A stretch of 64,000 bases of DNA from Pseudomonas sp. efr-133-TYG-5 (GTDB lineage Bacteria; Pseudomonadota; Gammaproteobacteria; Pseudomonadales; Pseudomonadaceae): NCBI RefSeq assembly GCF_030209175.1, contig NZ_JARVSM010000007.1, forward strand, positions 62,001-126,000, given 5' to 3'. How positions within the stretch are numbered: position 1 is the stretch's first letter; every line of letters starts with the position of its first letter. Shown here in pieces: positions 18,185 through 26,604 of the stretch. The translations under genes were made by a program, and so were the position numbers. A model generated the notes under the pieces. The model did no database searches, was not told the DNA's origin, and worked only from the letters and a program-made list of their open reading frames with translations.

Positions 18185-18702
18185 TGGATATCAAGCGCAT
18201 CAGCGGCTGGCTGGCGTTCTTCGGCGTGGCGGCGGCACTGGCCTGGTTGCCCGAGTATTTCTCGCCGAGCGAAGACGCCGATTCCAGCGCAGTCGCCGTG
18301 GTCACCCCGGGCCGCAGCACCAGCCGTGGCGCCTTGCCCGCCAGCGCGGCCAAGGTCGCGGCGCCGCCGCTCAAGGACCTGAGCCCGGCCGGCGATCTGT
18401 TCGCCGCCAAGAGCTGGAAAGCCGCGCCGAGCCTGGCCACGGTCACCGAACAACCGCTCAACCCGACGCCAGTGGTGCCCGCCCCGAGCCTGCCACCGGT
18501 GCCGTTTCAGTTCGTCGGCAGGCTGCATGACCGCAGCGACCTGCAAGTGTTCTTGCAGGACGGCGAGAAGATCTACGTCGTGCGCAGCGGGGATGTGATC
18601 GACGACACCTGGAAGATCACCGGCATTTCCGAGGTGGAACTGCAGCTGATCTACCTGCCTTTGCATTTGTCGCAGACCTTGTCTGTGGGGAGTACGCAAT
18701 GA
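18184..18702 (+). CDS. PilP/GspC-like periplasmic connector
   Basis: A 172-residue protein with an N-terminal membrane anchor (WLAFFGVAAALAWLPEYF), a long Ser/Ala/Pro-rich linker, and a C-terminal beta-domain of the GspC HR/PilP type (PVPFQFVGRLHDRSDLQVFL, GEKIYVVRSGDVIDDTWKI, SEVELQLIYLPL). This class links the inner-membrane platform to the secretin. ATG 18184 overlaps the previous stop and follows GAGG; it ends in an ATGA overlap with the secretin gene. Confidence 0.75.
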   Translation: MDIKRISGWLAFFGVAAALAWLPEYFSPSEDADSSAVAVVTPGRSTSRGALPASAAKVAAPPLKDLSPAGDLFAAKSWKAAPSLATVTEQPLNPTPVVPAPSLPPVPFQFVGRLHDRSDLQVFLQDGEKIYVVRSGDVIDDTWKITGISEVELQLIYLPLHLSQTLSVGSTQ

Positions 18703-20549
18703 ACAGATCCCGTTTGCTCATGAGCCTGGGCCTGTGTGCCGGGCTGGCCGCGTGCAGCAGCGCGCAGGTCGCCAACCAGGAGGCTGCCGACCTGATCGAG
18801 CAGGGCCAGTACGAAGCCGGCCTGGCGCGGATCCAGGAGGGCCTGCGGGAGAACCCTCGTGATACCGAGTTGCACCTGCTGCTCAACAGCGGCCGGGCCA
18901 AGGCGATCACCGCGCTGCTGACCTCCGGTGACACCGACCGTGCGCGGCGTGACTTCGTCTCGGCGCGCACCGCCTATCAGCGCGTGCTGACCATCGAGCC
19001 GAACAACCGCCGCGCCCAGGATGCGTTGCGGCAGCTCGACTACCTGCGCAGCATGGACGAAAAACTCGAACTGGCGCGGGGCGACCTGCGGCGCGGCGAC
19101 ATTTACGGTGCCGACCGCCAGGTGAAACAGATCCTCGAACTCGACCCGGCCAACGAAGGCGCGCTGGAACTGCAAGGCAACATCCGCCTGGTACAGAGCC
19201 GCAACGTCATCCAGTACCCGCAACTGCGCACCCGACTCGACCGGCCGGTGACCCTGGAATTTCGCGACGCCAACCTCAAGACCATTTTCGAAGTGCTGTC
19301 GCAGGTTGCCGGTCTCAATTTCATCTTCGACAAGGACCTGCGCCCGGACATGAAAGCGACGATCTTCGTGCGCGACGTGCGCATCGAAGATGCCGTGCAA
19401 CTGTTGCTGCAGCAGAACCAGTTGCACCAGAAAGTGGTGAACGAAAACACCCTGCTGATCTACCCGGACTCGCCGCAGAAGCTCAAGGATTATCAAGAGC
19501 TGGTGATGCGCACGTTCTACCTGACCAGCATCGACGCCAACACCGCGCTGAACATGATCAAGACCATGCTCAAGACCCGCGACGTGTTCGTCGACGAGCG
19601 CCTCAACACCCTGACCATGCGCGATACCGAAGACGCGATCCGCATGGCCGAGAAACTTCTGCAATCGCAGGATCAGTCCAACCCCGAAGTGGTGCTGGAA
19701 GTGGAGGTGATGGAAGTCGCCACCCAGCGCATTCTCGACCTCGGCCTGCAATGGCCGAGCACCTTCGGAGTGATCAACAGCGACGGTTCGGCGGTGTCCA
19801 TCCTCGATCAACTCAAGGGCATCAACTCCAGCCGGATTTCGATCTCGCCGTCGCCGCAGGCCAAGATCAACGCACAGGACAACGACATCAACACCCTGGC
19901 CAGTCCGGTGATTCGCGTCAGCAACCGTGAGCAGGCGCGGATTCACATCGGCCAGCGGGTGCCGATCATCAGCGCCACGTCGGTGCCGTCCACCCAGGGC
20001 CCGGTGATCACCGAAAGCGTGACTTACCTCGATGTCGGTCTGAAGCTCGAAGTGCAGCCGACCGTGCACCTGAACAACGAAGTGGCGATCAAGATTGCCC
20101 TGGAAGTGAGTAACGCCACGCCGCTGGAACCGACCCGCCAGGGTACGATCCCGGTGCAGGTCGACACCCGCAATGCGCAGACCTCGCTGCGCCTGCATGA
20201 CGGTGAAACGCAGATCCTCGCCGGCCTGATGCGCAACGACCACGGCGCCACCGGCAACAAGATTCCCGGCCTGGGTGACATTCCCGGTCTGGGCCGCCTG
20301 TTCGGCAGCAACAAGGACACCATCGGCAAATCGGAACTGGTGCTCTCCATCACCCCGCGGATCGTGCGCAACCTGCCGTACCAGAGCCCGTCGGACATGG
20401 AATTCCCCACCGGCACGGAAACCAGCATGCACATCCAGGCGCCGGACCGCTCGATGCAGACCTACACCCTGCCAGCTCCGGTAGCGCAGCCCAAGGCGCT
20501 GGGCGATGCCGCCGTGGCCACCACCCACGTGACCGTCGAGAAGCCTTGA
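18699..20549 (+). CDS. gspD: Outer-membrane secretin, GspD/MshL-like lipoprotein
   Basis: A 616-residue protein with a lipoprotein signal (LGLCAGLAACSS, Cys as acylation site). Residues about 25-165 are TPR-like helical repeats (EQGQYEAGLARIQEGLRENP; AYQRVLTIEPNNRRAQDAL). An STN/secretin N domain follows (VTLEFRDANLKTIFEVLSQV), then the secretin beta-barrel (VEVMEVATQRILDLGLQWP, NREQARIHIGQRVPI, KLEVQPTVHLNNEVAIKI, and IPGLGDIPGLGRLFGS near the C-terminus). The TPR-plus-secretin layout is more like MshL/T4P-type secretins than classic GspD. It forms the outer-membrane exit pore. The lipid anchor could let it self-target without a pilotin, and none is encoded nearby. Confidence 0.92.
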   Translation: MNRSRLLMSLGLCAGLAACSSAQVANQEAADLIEQGQYEAGLARIQEGLRENPRDTELHLLLNSGRAKAITALLTSGDTDRARRDFVSARTAYQRVLTIEPNNRRAQDALRQLDYLRSMDEKLELARGDLRRGDIYGADRQVKQILELDPANEGALELQGNIRLVQSRNVIQYPQLRTRLDRPVTLEFRDANLKTIFEVLSQVAGLNFIFDKDLRPDMKATIFVRDVRIEDAVQLLLQQNQLHQKVVNENTLLIYPDSPQKLKDYQELVMRTFYLTSIDANTALNMIKTMLKTRDVFVDERLNTLTMRDTEDAIRMAEKLLQSQDQSNPEVVLEVEVMEVATQRILDLGLQWPSTFGVINSDGSAVSILDQLKGINSSRISISPSPQAKINAQDNDINTLASPVIRVSNREQARIHIGQRVPIISATSVPSTQGPVITESVTYLDVGLKLEVQPTVHLNNEVAIKIALEVSNATPLEPTRQGTIPVQVDTRNAQTSLRLHDGETQILAGLMRNDHGATGNKIPGLGDIPGLGRLFGSNKDTIGKSELVLSITPRIVRNLPYQSPSDMEFPTGTETSMHIQAPDRSMQTYTLPAPVAQPKALGDAAVATTHVTVEKP

Positions 20550-20551
20550 TC

Positions 20552-21025
20552 ATGAACGCCTCGCAACGCGGTTTTACCTTGATCGAAGTCGTGGTGACGC
20601 TGGCCCTGATCGGCCTGCTGGCGAGCATGGCCGCGCCCCTGACCGAGACCGTGGTCCGCCGCGGCAAGGAGCAGGAACTGCGCACCGCGCTGTACCAGAT
20701 CCGCGACGGCATCGACGCCTACAAACGCGCCTTCGACGCCGGTTACATCGAGAAGTCGCTGAACAGCAGCGGCTACCCGCCGAACCTGAAGGTGCTGGTC
20801 GACGGCGTGCGCGACGTGCGCAGCGCCAAGGGTGCCAAGTTCTACTTTCTGCGCCGCATCCCGCGTGATCCGCTGGTGCCGGCCAAGCGAGACGACGAAG
20901 GGGGTTGGGGCCTGCGTGCCTACAACAGTTCGGCCCAGAATCCGCGCGATGGCGAAGACGTCTTCGACGTCTATTCCAAGGCGCGCGGCAAGGGCCTCAA
21001 CGGCATCGCCTACCACGAGTGGTGA
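20552..21025 (+). CDS. Type II secretion pseudopilin (GspG-like)
   Basis: A 157-residue pilin-like protein with the cleavage/methylation segment QRGFTLIEVVVTLALIGLLA and a soluble domain with DAYKRAFDAGYIEKSL and FLRRIPRDPLVP, a version of the GspG/GspH alpha-beta fold. The start ATG 20552 lies two bases after the secretin stop. It is the first of three consecutive pseudopilins and may be a minor pilin at the pseudopilus tip. Confidence 0.87.
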   Translation: MNASQRGFTLIEVVVTLALIGLLASMAAPLTETVVRRGKEQELRTALYQIRDGIDAYKRAFDAGYIEKSLNSSGYPPNLKVLVDGVRDVRSAKGAKFYFLRRIPRDPLVPAKRDDEGGWGLRAYNSSAQNPRDGEDVFDVYSKARGKGLNGIAYHEW

Positions 21026-21030
21026 ATCGC

Positions 21031-21405
21031 ATGCGCCGCGAACAGGGTTTTACCTTGCTGGAACTGATGGTGGTGATGGCGATCATCGCGACCCTGATGA
21101 CCATCGCCTTGCCGCGCTACTTCAGCAGCCTCGAGGCCTCGAAGGAAACCACGCTGCACCAGAGCCTGTCGGCGATGCGCGAGGCGCTGGATCACTACTA
21201 CGGCGACACCGGACGGTATCCCGATTCCATCGAACAACTCGTCGAACAGCGTTACCTGCGCAGCGCACCGCTGGACCCGATCACCGAGCGCAACGATCAA
21301 TGGGTGCTGGTCGCGCCGCCGGATGGCGTGGCGGGCGGCGTCGCCGACATCAAAAGCGGAGCTACCGGGAGGGCGCGTGATGGCAGCCAGTATTCCGAGT
21401 GGTGA
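21031..21405 (+). CDS. Type II secretion pseudopilin
   Basis: A 124-residue pilin-like protein beginning MRREQGFTLLELMVVMAIIA, with the conserved Gly-Phe cleavage site and Glu5. The soluble part (LDHYYGDTGRYPDSIEQLVE, then SAPLDPITERNDQWVL) follows the GspG pattern. An in-frame GTG at 21022 forms a GTGA overlap with the previous gene and is an alternative start. The 3' end overlaps the next pseudopilin gene by 26 bases. Confidence 0.87.
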   Translation: MRREQGFTLLELMVVMAIIATLMTIALPRYFSSLEASKETTLHQSLSAMREALDHYYGDTGRYPDSIEQLVEQRYLRSAPLDPITERNDQWVLVAPPDGVAGGVADIKSGATGRARDGSQYSEW

Positions 21406-21919
21406 GCGCGCCGGGCAGGGCGGTTTCACCTACCTGGGCGTGCTGTTCCTGATCGTGCTGATGGGCATGGGCCTGGCCAGTGCCGGCGAGTTGTGGGCCA
21501 CCGCCGCGCGCCGCGACCGGGAAAAGCAACTGCTGTGGATCGGCACCCAGTACGCGCAGGCGCTGCGCAGCTATTACCGCAGTTCGCCGGGGCTGGCGCA
21601 GTACCCCAAAGAGTTGGTCGACCTGCTCGACGACGAACGCTTCCCGCAAGCCCGGCATCATCTGCGCCAGCTCTATCCGGACCCGATCGGTAAAGGTGAA
21701 TGGGCGCTGCAACGAGGCTTCGACGGGCGCATCACCGGGATCAACAGCCCGTCGACCGAGGTGCCGCTCAAGCAGGCCGACTTCCCGGCGCAGTGGTCGG
21801 ACTTCGAAGGCATGCAGCGTTATTCGGACTGGCAGTTTGTCGCCGAAAAAGCCTTCCTCGAGGGCAGCAACGGCCCGGCCAAGGGCCAGTCGGCACTGCC
21901 CCAGGCGTTGCAGCCATGA
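21380..21919 (+). CDS. Pseudopilin-like protein with atypical N-terminus
   Basis: A 179-residue protein with the pilin-type hydrophobic N-terminus GQGGFTYLGVLFLIVLMGMG. The usual Glu at mature position 5 is replaced (FTYLG rather than FTLIE), as in GspK-type tip pseudopilins that initiate the pseudopilus. The soluble part contains WIGTQYAQALRSYYRSSPG and QYPKELVDLLDDERFPQARH. The start 21380 follows GGGAGG seven bases upstream. It ends in an ATGA overlap with csgE, which ties the secretion and curli genes into one operon. Confidence 0.82.
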   Translation: MAASIPSGERAGQGGFTYLGVLFLIVLMGMGLASAGELWATAARRDREKQLLWIGTQYAQALRSYYRSSPGLAQYPKELVDLLDDERFPQARHHLRQLYPDPIGKGEWALQRGFDGRITGINSPSTEVPLKQADFPAQWSDFEGMQRYSDWQFVAEKAFLEGSNGPAKGQSALPQALQP

Positions 21920-22308
21920 GCCGCCGGTGGTGGTGCGCGTTGTTCCTCGGCCTGCTGGCGTGCTGCGCCAGTGCCGGCGAGGAAGACGAAATGATGGGTT
22001 TCATCGTCGACGACACGATCTCGCACATCGGCCACGACTTTTACTACGCGTTCAGTGAACGCCTGCGCGACACCAGCCCGATGGATTTCAACCTGGTGGT
22101 GCGCGAGCGCCCCGACGCGCGCTGGGGCAGCCTGGTGACCGTGGAATATCAGCAACGCCTGGTTTATCGGCGCTTCCTGCCGCCGAACACCGTGGAACTG
22201 AAGGACGAGGCCTACGACGCCGCCGACTGGGTTCGACGCCAGGTTGTCCAGCGCAAGCTGGAGGCTCTGTTGCAGGACACCACCGACCTTGAGAAGGACG
22301 AACTATGA
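21916..22308 (+). CDS. csgE: Curli production assembly/transport component CsgE
   Basis: A 130-residue periplasmic protein (signal WWCALFLGLLACCASAGE) matching CsgE in size and in motifs such as GFIVDDTISHIGHDFYYAFSE, LVVRERPDARWGSLVTVEY and VYRRFLPPNTVELKDEAYDA. CsgE caps the CsgG pore and directs CsgA to it. It starts inside the stop codon of the preceding pseudopilin gene (ATGA), so translation is likely coupled to the T2SS genes. No csgD regulator is present in the window. Confidence 0.93.
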   Translation: MSRRWWCALFLGLLACCASAGEEDEMMGFIVDDTISHIGHDFYYAFSERLRDTSPMDFNLVVRERPDARWGSLVTVEYQQRLVYRRFLPPNTVELKDEAYDAADWVRRQVVQRKLEALLQDTTDLEKDEL

Positions 22309-22736
22309 ACACGACAACGTTCTCACGGCGCAGCGCAATGTGGATGTCGGGGTTGTTGCTCGGTGTCGCCAGTGCCGCGGCCGTCCAGGCCACCGAGCTG
22401 GTCTATACGCCGGTCAATCCGTCGTTCGGCGGCAACCCGCTCAACGGCACCTGGCTGCTCAACAACGCCCAGGCGCAGAACGATCACGACGATCCGGATC
22501 TCAAGAGCCGTTCGACCGTGGCCGGCACTTCGGCGCTGGAGCGCTTCACCAGCCAGTTGCAGTCGCGGCTGCTGGGGCAGTTGCTGGACAACATCTCCAC
22601 CGGCAACACGGGGAGCCTGTCCACCGACTCTTTTATCGTCAACGTCATCGACGACTCCGGGGCACTGAGCATTGAAGTGACCGACCGAGCGACCGGTGAA
22701 GTTTCGGAAATTCAGGTGAACGGCCTCAACCCATGA
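22305..22736 (+). CDS. csgF: Curli production assembly/transport component CsgF
   Basis: A 143-residue secreted protein with the CsgF hallmark TELVYTPVNPSFGGNPLNG immediately after the signal peptide, the segment that plugs the CsgG channel, followed by the family C-terminal part (ERFTSQLQSRLLGQLLDNI; GSLSTDSFIVNVIDDSG). CsgF helps anchor the CsgB nucleator at the outer surface. Four-base overlap with csgE. Confidence 0.95.
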   Translation: MNTTTFSRRSAMWMSGLLLGVASAAAVQATELVYTPVNPSFGGNPLNGTWLLNNAQAQNDHDDPDLKSRSTVAGTSALERFTSQLQSRLLGQLLDNISTGNTGSLSTDSFIVNVIDDSGALSIEVTDRATGEVSEIQVNGLNP

Positions 22737-22765
22737 CGGGCTGACGGTTCCGGGGAGTGATGGAC

Positions 22766-23626
22766 ATGAAAAGAATAATCGCGCTAGGGCTGCTGTTGGC
22801 GACATTACAAGGCTGTGGACTGCGTGAGCCGATGCCGGCCGAGCAGGACACCGACACCCCGACCCTGACCCCCAGGGCCTCGACCTACTACGACTTGCTG
22901 AAAATGCCGCGGCCCAAGGGCCGGCTGATGGCGGTGGTGTACGGCTTCCGTGACCAGACCGGGCAGTACAAACCAACCCCGGCCAGCTCCTTTTCCACCA
23001 GCGTGACCCAGGGTGCGGCGTCGATGTTGATGGACGCGATGCAGGCCAGTGGCTGGTTTGTGGTGCTCGAACGGGAAGGGCTGCAGAACCTGCTGACCGA
23101 GCGCAAGATCATTCGTGCCTCGCAGAAGAAACCCAATACCCCGGTGAACATCCAGGGCGAGCTGCCACCGCTGCAGGCAGCGAACATGATGCTCGAGGGT
23201 GGGATCATCGCCTACGACACCAACGTGCGCAGCGGCGGGGAAGGGGCGCGCTACCTGGGCATAGACCTGTCGCGGGAGTACCGGGTGGACCAGGTCACCG
23301 TCAACCTGCGCGCGGTGGATGTGCGCAGCGGGCAAGTGCTGGCGAACGTGATGACCAGCAAGACGATTTATTCAGTGGCGCGCAGTGCCGGGATTTTCAA
23401 GTTCATCGAGTTCAAGAAGTTGCTCGAAGCCGAGGTCGGTTACACGACGAACGAGCCGGCGCAGTTGTGTGTGTTGTCGGCAATCGAGGCGGCAGTGGGA
23501 CACATGGTGGCGCAGGGGATCGAGCGGCGGTTGTGGCAGGTGGCGGGGGACAGTTCCACGCCCTCTCAGGATGATGTCTTGAATCGCTATTTGACCCAGA
23601 ACAAGGTGGATCCGGAGGCCGAGTGA
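22766..23626 (+). CDS. csgG: Curli secretion channel lipoprotein CsgG
   Basis: A 286-residue lipoprotein (lipobox ALGLLLATLQGC) of the CsgG family. Motifs include LPRPKGRLMAVVYGFRDQTG-like, SMLMDAMQASGWFVVLEREGLQNLL, EGGIIAYDTNVRSGGEGARYLGI and VNLRAVDVRSGQVLANVMTSK. CsgG forms a nonameric outer-membrane pore for curli subunits. The start at 22766 has GGGGAG eight bases upstream; ATG 22760 is too close to it. It is the last gene of the operon that begins at 13997. Confidence 0.95.
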   Translation: MKRIIALGLLLATLQGCGLREPMPAEQDTDTPTLTPRASTYYDLLKMPRPKGRLMAVVYGFRDQTGQYKPTPASSFSTSVTQGAASMLMDAMQASGWFVVLEREGLQNLLTERKIIRASQKKPNTPVNIQGELPPLQAANMMLEGGIIAYDTNVRSGGEGARYLGIDLSREYRVDQVTVNLRAVDVRSGQVLANVMTSKTIYSVARSAGIFKFIEFKKLLEAEVGYTTNEPAQLCVLSAIEAAVGHMVAQGIERRLWQVAGDSSTPSQDDVLNRYLTQNKVDPEAE

Positions 23627-23639
23627 ACTGGGCGGCCTT

Positions 23640-24010
23640 TGCGCCGACCAGGTTCTCTGGGTAGTTTGGGTGAATATCCGTTTTTTTGGGTGTTGCCGCT
23701 GGCGGTTTCGCTCTTACAGCGAGTCCCTTTTGGCAAACGCCCCAAAAGGAACCAAAAGGTCTGGGCCCCGGCGTTCGGCCCCTCGCTGGGGCTCGGGGTT
23801 TCTTCGCTCCGGGATTCATCCGGGGGCATCGCCTCCGGTTTGCTTCGCTGCACCTCCTCTCGATGTGTTCGACTCCGTCGAACGGTCGCTGCGCTCCCAC
23901 CCCCGGATAAATCCCTCCACTCAGCCTGCCGAAGGGGCTGGCACGTCAAAAGCGGTACTCGAGCTAACGCTCATTGAGTTGAGTGGGGCGGCTGCGCCGC
24001 GGGTTGGGGT
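23640..24010. repeat. Non-coding Pseudomonas-type intergenic repeat region
   Basis: No gene is supported between csgG and about 24.49 kb. The stretch contains segments such as GCTGGCGGTTTCGCTCTTAC, AAAGGAACCAAAAGGTCTGG and CTTCGCTCCGGGATTCATCC. I recognise these as a dispersed intergenic element of Pseudomonas genomes. The many overlapping open frames in it have no start sites or recognisable products. Confidence 0.5.
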
Positions 24011-24067
24011 GGTAGTTGGTTGTTGTTGATGTTGTTCCTGGCGCTTTCGGCGTTCCTGTCGCTCTTG

Positions 24068-24091
24068 TTGGTGTTGGTGTTGGTGTTGGTG
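24068..24091. repeat. Simple TTGGTG tandem repeat
   Basis: Four perfect TTGGTG units, preceded by a T/G-rich stretch (GGTTGTTGTTGATGTTG). This is a low-complexity, slippage-prone tract in the non-coding region downstream of csgG. Confidence 0.8.
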
Positions 24092-24230
24092 TGAGCAGAT
24101 GTATGTGTTTTCAAAACCCGAATTCAACTCGGTATTTCACGTCGGCGTACCTCTCCCAAACAACTCGATCGGCTCCCTATCCCTCCGGGAGAGGGCTGGG
24201 GTGAGGGCGCTCTTGATCTTCCGCGTTAAT

Positions 24231-24282
24231 TGATCGTTCCCACGCTCCGCGTGGAAATGCAGCCCGGGACGCTCCGCGTTCC
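24231..24282 (+). repeat. Dispersed repeat, copy 1 (left flank of the accessory segment)
   Basis: The segment starting TGATCGTTCCCACGCTCCGC and ending in ACGCTCCGCGTTCC is closely matched, in the same orientation, at 27252-27301. It contains a short inverted repeat (CCCACGC...GCGTGG). The two copies bracket the DUF6124, PAAR-effector and csgA-remnant stretch. Confidence 0.75.
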
Positions 24283-24489
24283 ATTCTTGAATGTTTAAAA
24301 GTTGTGTCTGTTTTAACGGTCCTTCCCACAAGGTTTTCAGGTTGTCCGTCGGAAGCGCGGGCTCTAGCCTGTTTCGGTCGCTGCCAATTCAGCGATCGGG
24401 CCTGGAAACCCGTGGGAAAACAGAAACCAACAACCCCTTCGTCTGGAAACCGAATGGGCCAGCTTCACCCCTCAAACAGAGAAAACATC

Positions 24490-24874
24490 ATGTTCAAACC
24501 AACACCCAACCCACCCGAAAATCAAACCAACCCCGAAACCGACCCAACCTCCCCATACACCTCCATCAACTCGAAAAAACTCCACAAAAGCCGCCGAACG
24601 CGCGCTGGACCATTATCTCTGCCCCGGCGCCCACATCATGGGCAGCGTCAACGAACCCGCCCCGATGTACCTGGCCAACCCGGTCTACAACACCGAATCC
24701 CTGCTCGCCAACGCCTGCGAGTCCCTGGGCTCCACCAGCGAAATGCTCAACACCTTCGCCGCCACCCTCGACCCCGCCCACCGCAAGACCTCCCTGGGCA
24801 TCGCACAGATCCTCATGCTGAGTGAACTGGCCGTAAATCAGGCCTTGGATCACGTCGAGCTGAACGATGAATAG
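24490..24874 (+). pseudogene. DUF6124-type small protein gene with a one-base frameshift
   Basis: The frame from ATG 24490 reads MFKPTPNPPENQTNPETDP... SKKLHK and then becomes nonsense. From about 24590 the next frame continues the expected family sequence: AAERALDHYLCPGAHIMG, then YNTESLLANACESLG and LGIAQILMLSELAVNQALDH, ending at 24874. The break is at CACAAAAGCCGCC, where one A too many shifts the frame. Restored, the protein would be about 127 residues. This family is common and of unknown function in Pseudomonas. The shift may be real decay, phase variation at the A-tract, or a sequencing error. Confidence 0.7.
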
Positions 24875-25034
24875 CTCGGTACAGAAACCAAGTCCCTTCG
24901 AATCAGAACATAGTCGACTTACCTTGGAGGCGATGGGCGATGTGGATGCTGATCGAGTGATTGACCATCAAACAGTGCTGGATTGGGTCGGTTCTTTGAT
25001 CTGTCCGGAGAAACCATTAGATAGTCCCCAATAG
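24867..25034 (+). CDS. Small antitoxin-like protein (55 residues)
   Basis: A short frame too small for usual gene calling, starting ATG inside the last codons of the DUF6124 gene and ending TAG at 25032-25034. The product reads MNSSVQKPSPFESEHSRLTL, then EAMGDVDADRVIDHQTVLDW and VGSL. The GDVDAxRVIDHQxVxxW pattern resembles the C-terminal part of small RelB/ParD-type antitoxins seen in Pseudomonas. No partner toxin follows; the next gene is another antitoxin-like protein. The family assignment is from memory of the pattern and is uncertain. Confidence 0.5.
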   Translation: MNSSVQKPSPFESEHSRLTLEAMGDVDADRVIDHQTVLDWVGSLICPEKPLDSPQ

Positions 25035-25110
25035 CTTGAGAACCATCAGAAACAAAAAAGAACGCTATCCAAAAAGAGGTCGCGTTCTTCACTTTCAATC
25101 AGGAGCCACC

Positions 25111-25305
25111 ATGGATGACCTGTTCTCCCCAATCGTTTCAGACTTCGATAGCGAAGAGCAGGCCGCCAGCTACGACCGCTGGTTCCGTGCCGAAGTCCAA
25201 GCGTCAATCGACGGCCCGCGTCCAAACATTTCGCATGAACAGGTAATGGCCGAGATTCAGTTATTGATGGAGGAAATGGAACGCAAACCGAAAATCTTAA
25301 GGTAG
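25111..25305 (+). CDS. Stability-determinant/RelB-like antitoxin, apparently orphan
   Basis: A 64-residue acidic protein starting MDDLFSPIVSDFDSEEQAAS, with YDRWFRAEVQASIDGPRPNI and HEQVMAEIQLLMEE, the pattern of the small 'stability determinant' antitoxins that normally precede a RelE/ParE toxin. AGGAG lies six bases before ATG 25111. No toxin gene follows within the 90 bases before the PAAR gene, so it may be a remnant of a toxin-antitoxin pair or act alone. Confidence 0.65.
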   Translation: MDDLFSPIVSDFDSEEQAASYDRWFRAEVQASIDGPRPNISHEQVMAEIQLLMEEMERKPKILR

Positions 25306-25396
25306 CGAGCAAGGATTCAATTCAAATATCGTTCGTTCAGGATGTATCAAAGTTCAGGTAAGATCCGTAGATAGTGATATTCAAAGGAGAGAATTG

Positions 25397-25903
25397 ATGG
25401 CAGGAAAGCCAGTCGCAAGGCTCGGAGATCCAGGTAGTCACGGCGGAAATATCATCACTGGATCAAGCCCCATTTTTGTTAACTCAATGCCAGTGGCCTT
25501 GGTAGGTGATACCTATGCTTGCCCCGTTCACGGCAGTAACCCCATAACGACAGGCGCGCCCCATGTTTTCGGATTGGGGAAGGATGTTGCACATGTTGGC
25601 TCGCAAACAGCATGTGGAGCGACGATCACGGCTGGCTCACCGGATACCTTCGTTGGCGAGTCTGGTGGCGGTGCTCCCACCAGCTTCCTTTCGCAGTTTC
25701 TGAAAGAAAAGACTTTTGTCGAGTTCCATCTGCTTAACGAAAGAGATGTACCTCTCGCCAACGAGGCGTATGAACTGACACTTCCCGATGGAACCTTAAT
25801 GACGGGCACCCTTGACGATAATGGTTTCATGCGTGTGGAAAATATTCCCAGAGGAAGTTGCAGCATAAAATTTCCGAAACTTGAAGATACGGAACATCTT
25901 TAA
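25397..25903 (+). CDS. PAAR-domain protein (type VI secretion spike tip)
   Basis: A 168-residue protein. Residues 1-95 are a PAAR domain (GKPVARLGDPGSHGGNIITG, MPVALVGDTYACPVHG, CGATITAGSPDTF) with the Cys/His residues that bind the zinc at the spike tip. A C-terminal extension of about 75 residues (FLKEKTFVEFHLLNERDVPL... GTLMTGTLDDNGFMRVENIP) looks like a small beta-domain that may hold the cargo. Start ATG 25397 follows AAGGAGAG; TTG 25394 is rejected. Its stop overlaps the next ATG (TAATG). Base composition is clearly more AT-rich than the flanking operons, as expected for an acquired effector cassette. Confidence 0.88.
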   Translation: MAGKPVARLGDPGSHGGNIITGSSPIFVNSMPVALVGDTYACPVHGSNPITTGAPHVFGLGKDVAHVGSQTACGATITAGSPDTFVGESGGGAPTSFLSQFLKEKTFVEFHLLNERDVPLANEAYELTLPDGTLMTGTLDDNGFMRVENIPRGSCSIKFPKLEDTEHL

Positions 25904-26604
25904 TGGTTCAGCCTACTAAAACTACCAGCACAACCCAGACGGCAAAAAATGCAGGCACATCAGGGAAAACTACGAAGACCCACCAAATAGTCGTGTCGGG
26001 TGCCTACATGGAGGTTTTGATTGGTGGTCCTTACAAATGGGAAGGTGTAGATCATCCTTATGGACATGCAGCCTTGCACGTGGTTGTAGGTGGTAAAGAT
26101 ATTACATATGACTTTGGGCGCTATGGGCTAACTTGGGGGCCTTTCGATAGCGAAGGTGAAGGGCTATTGAACGTATGGACTTCTTTTAGAGGCTACATTG
26201 CCAATGAAAACCGTTATGGAAGGACAACGACTGGTTTCGTTTACTATTTAGATAATAAAAGCGCGGAGGCAGTGATTGCCCATTTCGCTGAGATCATTGC
26301 GGCTAGAAAGCAGTTGAGGGAAAAATTTCCGACCTCGACGCGTTATCTTCTTCAGAAAGACTATCACCCTACAACCAATAACTGCACGACCATGACGATG
26401 GAGGGAGCCAAAGTTTCCGGGAAGTCGATTGTCCAGAATCCTGGCCAGTATGCGGAAATGAGGGGGCTTTCATGGGTGGAGAGGCAAGCTACGCGTACTC
26501 AAAACCTCCCTAAAGATGGGATTTTCATGCCGGCAGATTTTCAGGCAATGCTTGAAGGGAATACGGAAACGCGCTATGACAAGAAAAATGTCTACAAAAA
26601 GTAA
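25903..26604 (+). CDS. Putative PAAR-linked T6SS effector, permuted papain-like/NlpC-P60-type
   Basis: A 233-residue protein with a low-complexity Thr-rich N-terminus (TKTTSTTQTAKNAGTSGKTT), then HPYGHAALHVVVGGKDITYD. Further on come YYLDNKSAEAVIAHFAEIIA and HPTTNNCTTMTMEGAKV. The order His (GHAALHV) before Asn-Asn-Cys (NNCTT) is that of circularly permuted papain-like enzymes (YebB/LRAT/DUF4105 type), which can be peptidases, amidases or acyl-hydrolases. Direct coupling to a PAAR gene and a following small membrane protein suggests an effector. No signal peptide is present, as usual for T6SS cargo. The catalytic assignment is inference from two motifs. Confidence 0.6.
   Translation: MVQPTKTTSTTQTAKNAGTSGKTTKTHQIVVSGAYMEVLIGGPYKWEGVDHPYGHAALHVVVGGKDITYDFGRYGLTWGPFDSEGEGLLNVWTSFRGYIANENRYGRTTTGFVYYLDNKSAEAVIAHFAEIIAARKQLREKFPTSTRYLLQKDYHPTTNNCTTMTMEGAKVSGKSIVQNPGQYAEMRGLSWVERQATRTQNLPKDGIFMPADFQAMLEGNTETRYDKKNVYKK

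Noticed and set aside
23640..24290. Several overlapping open frames downstream of csgG
   Set aside because: They lie in dispersed repeat DNA and low-complexity T/G tracts, have no ribosome sites and match nothing.
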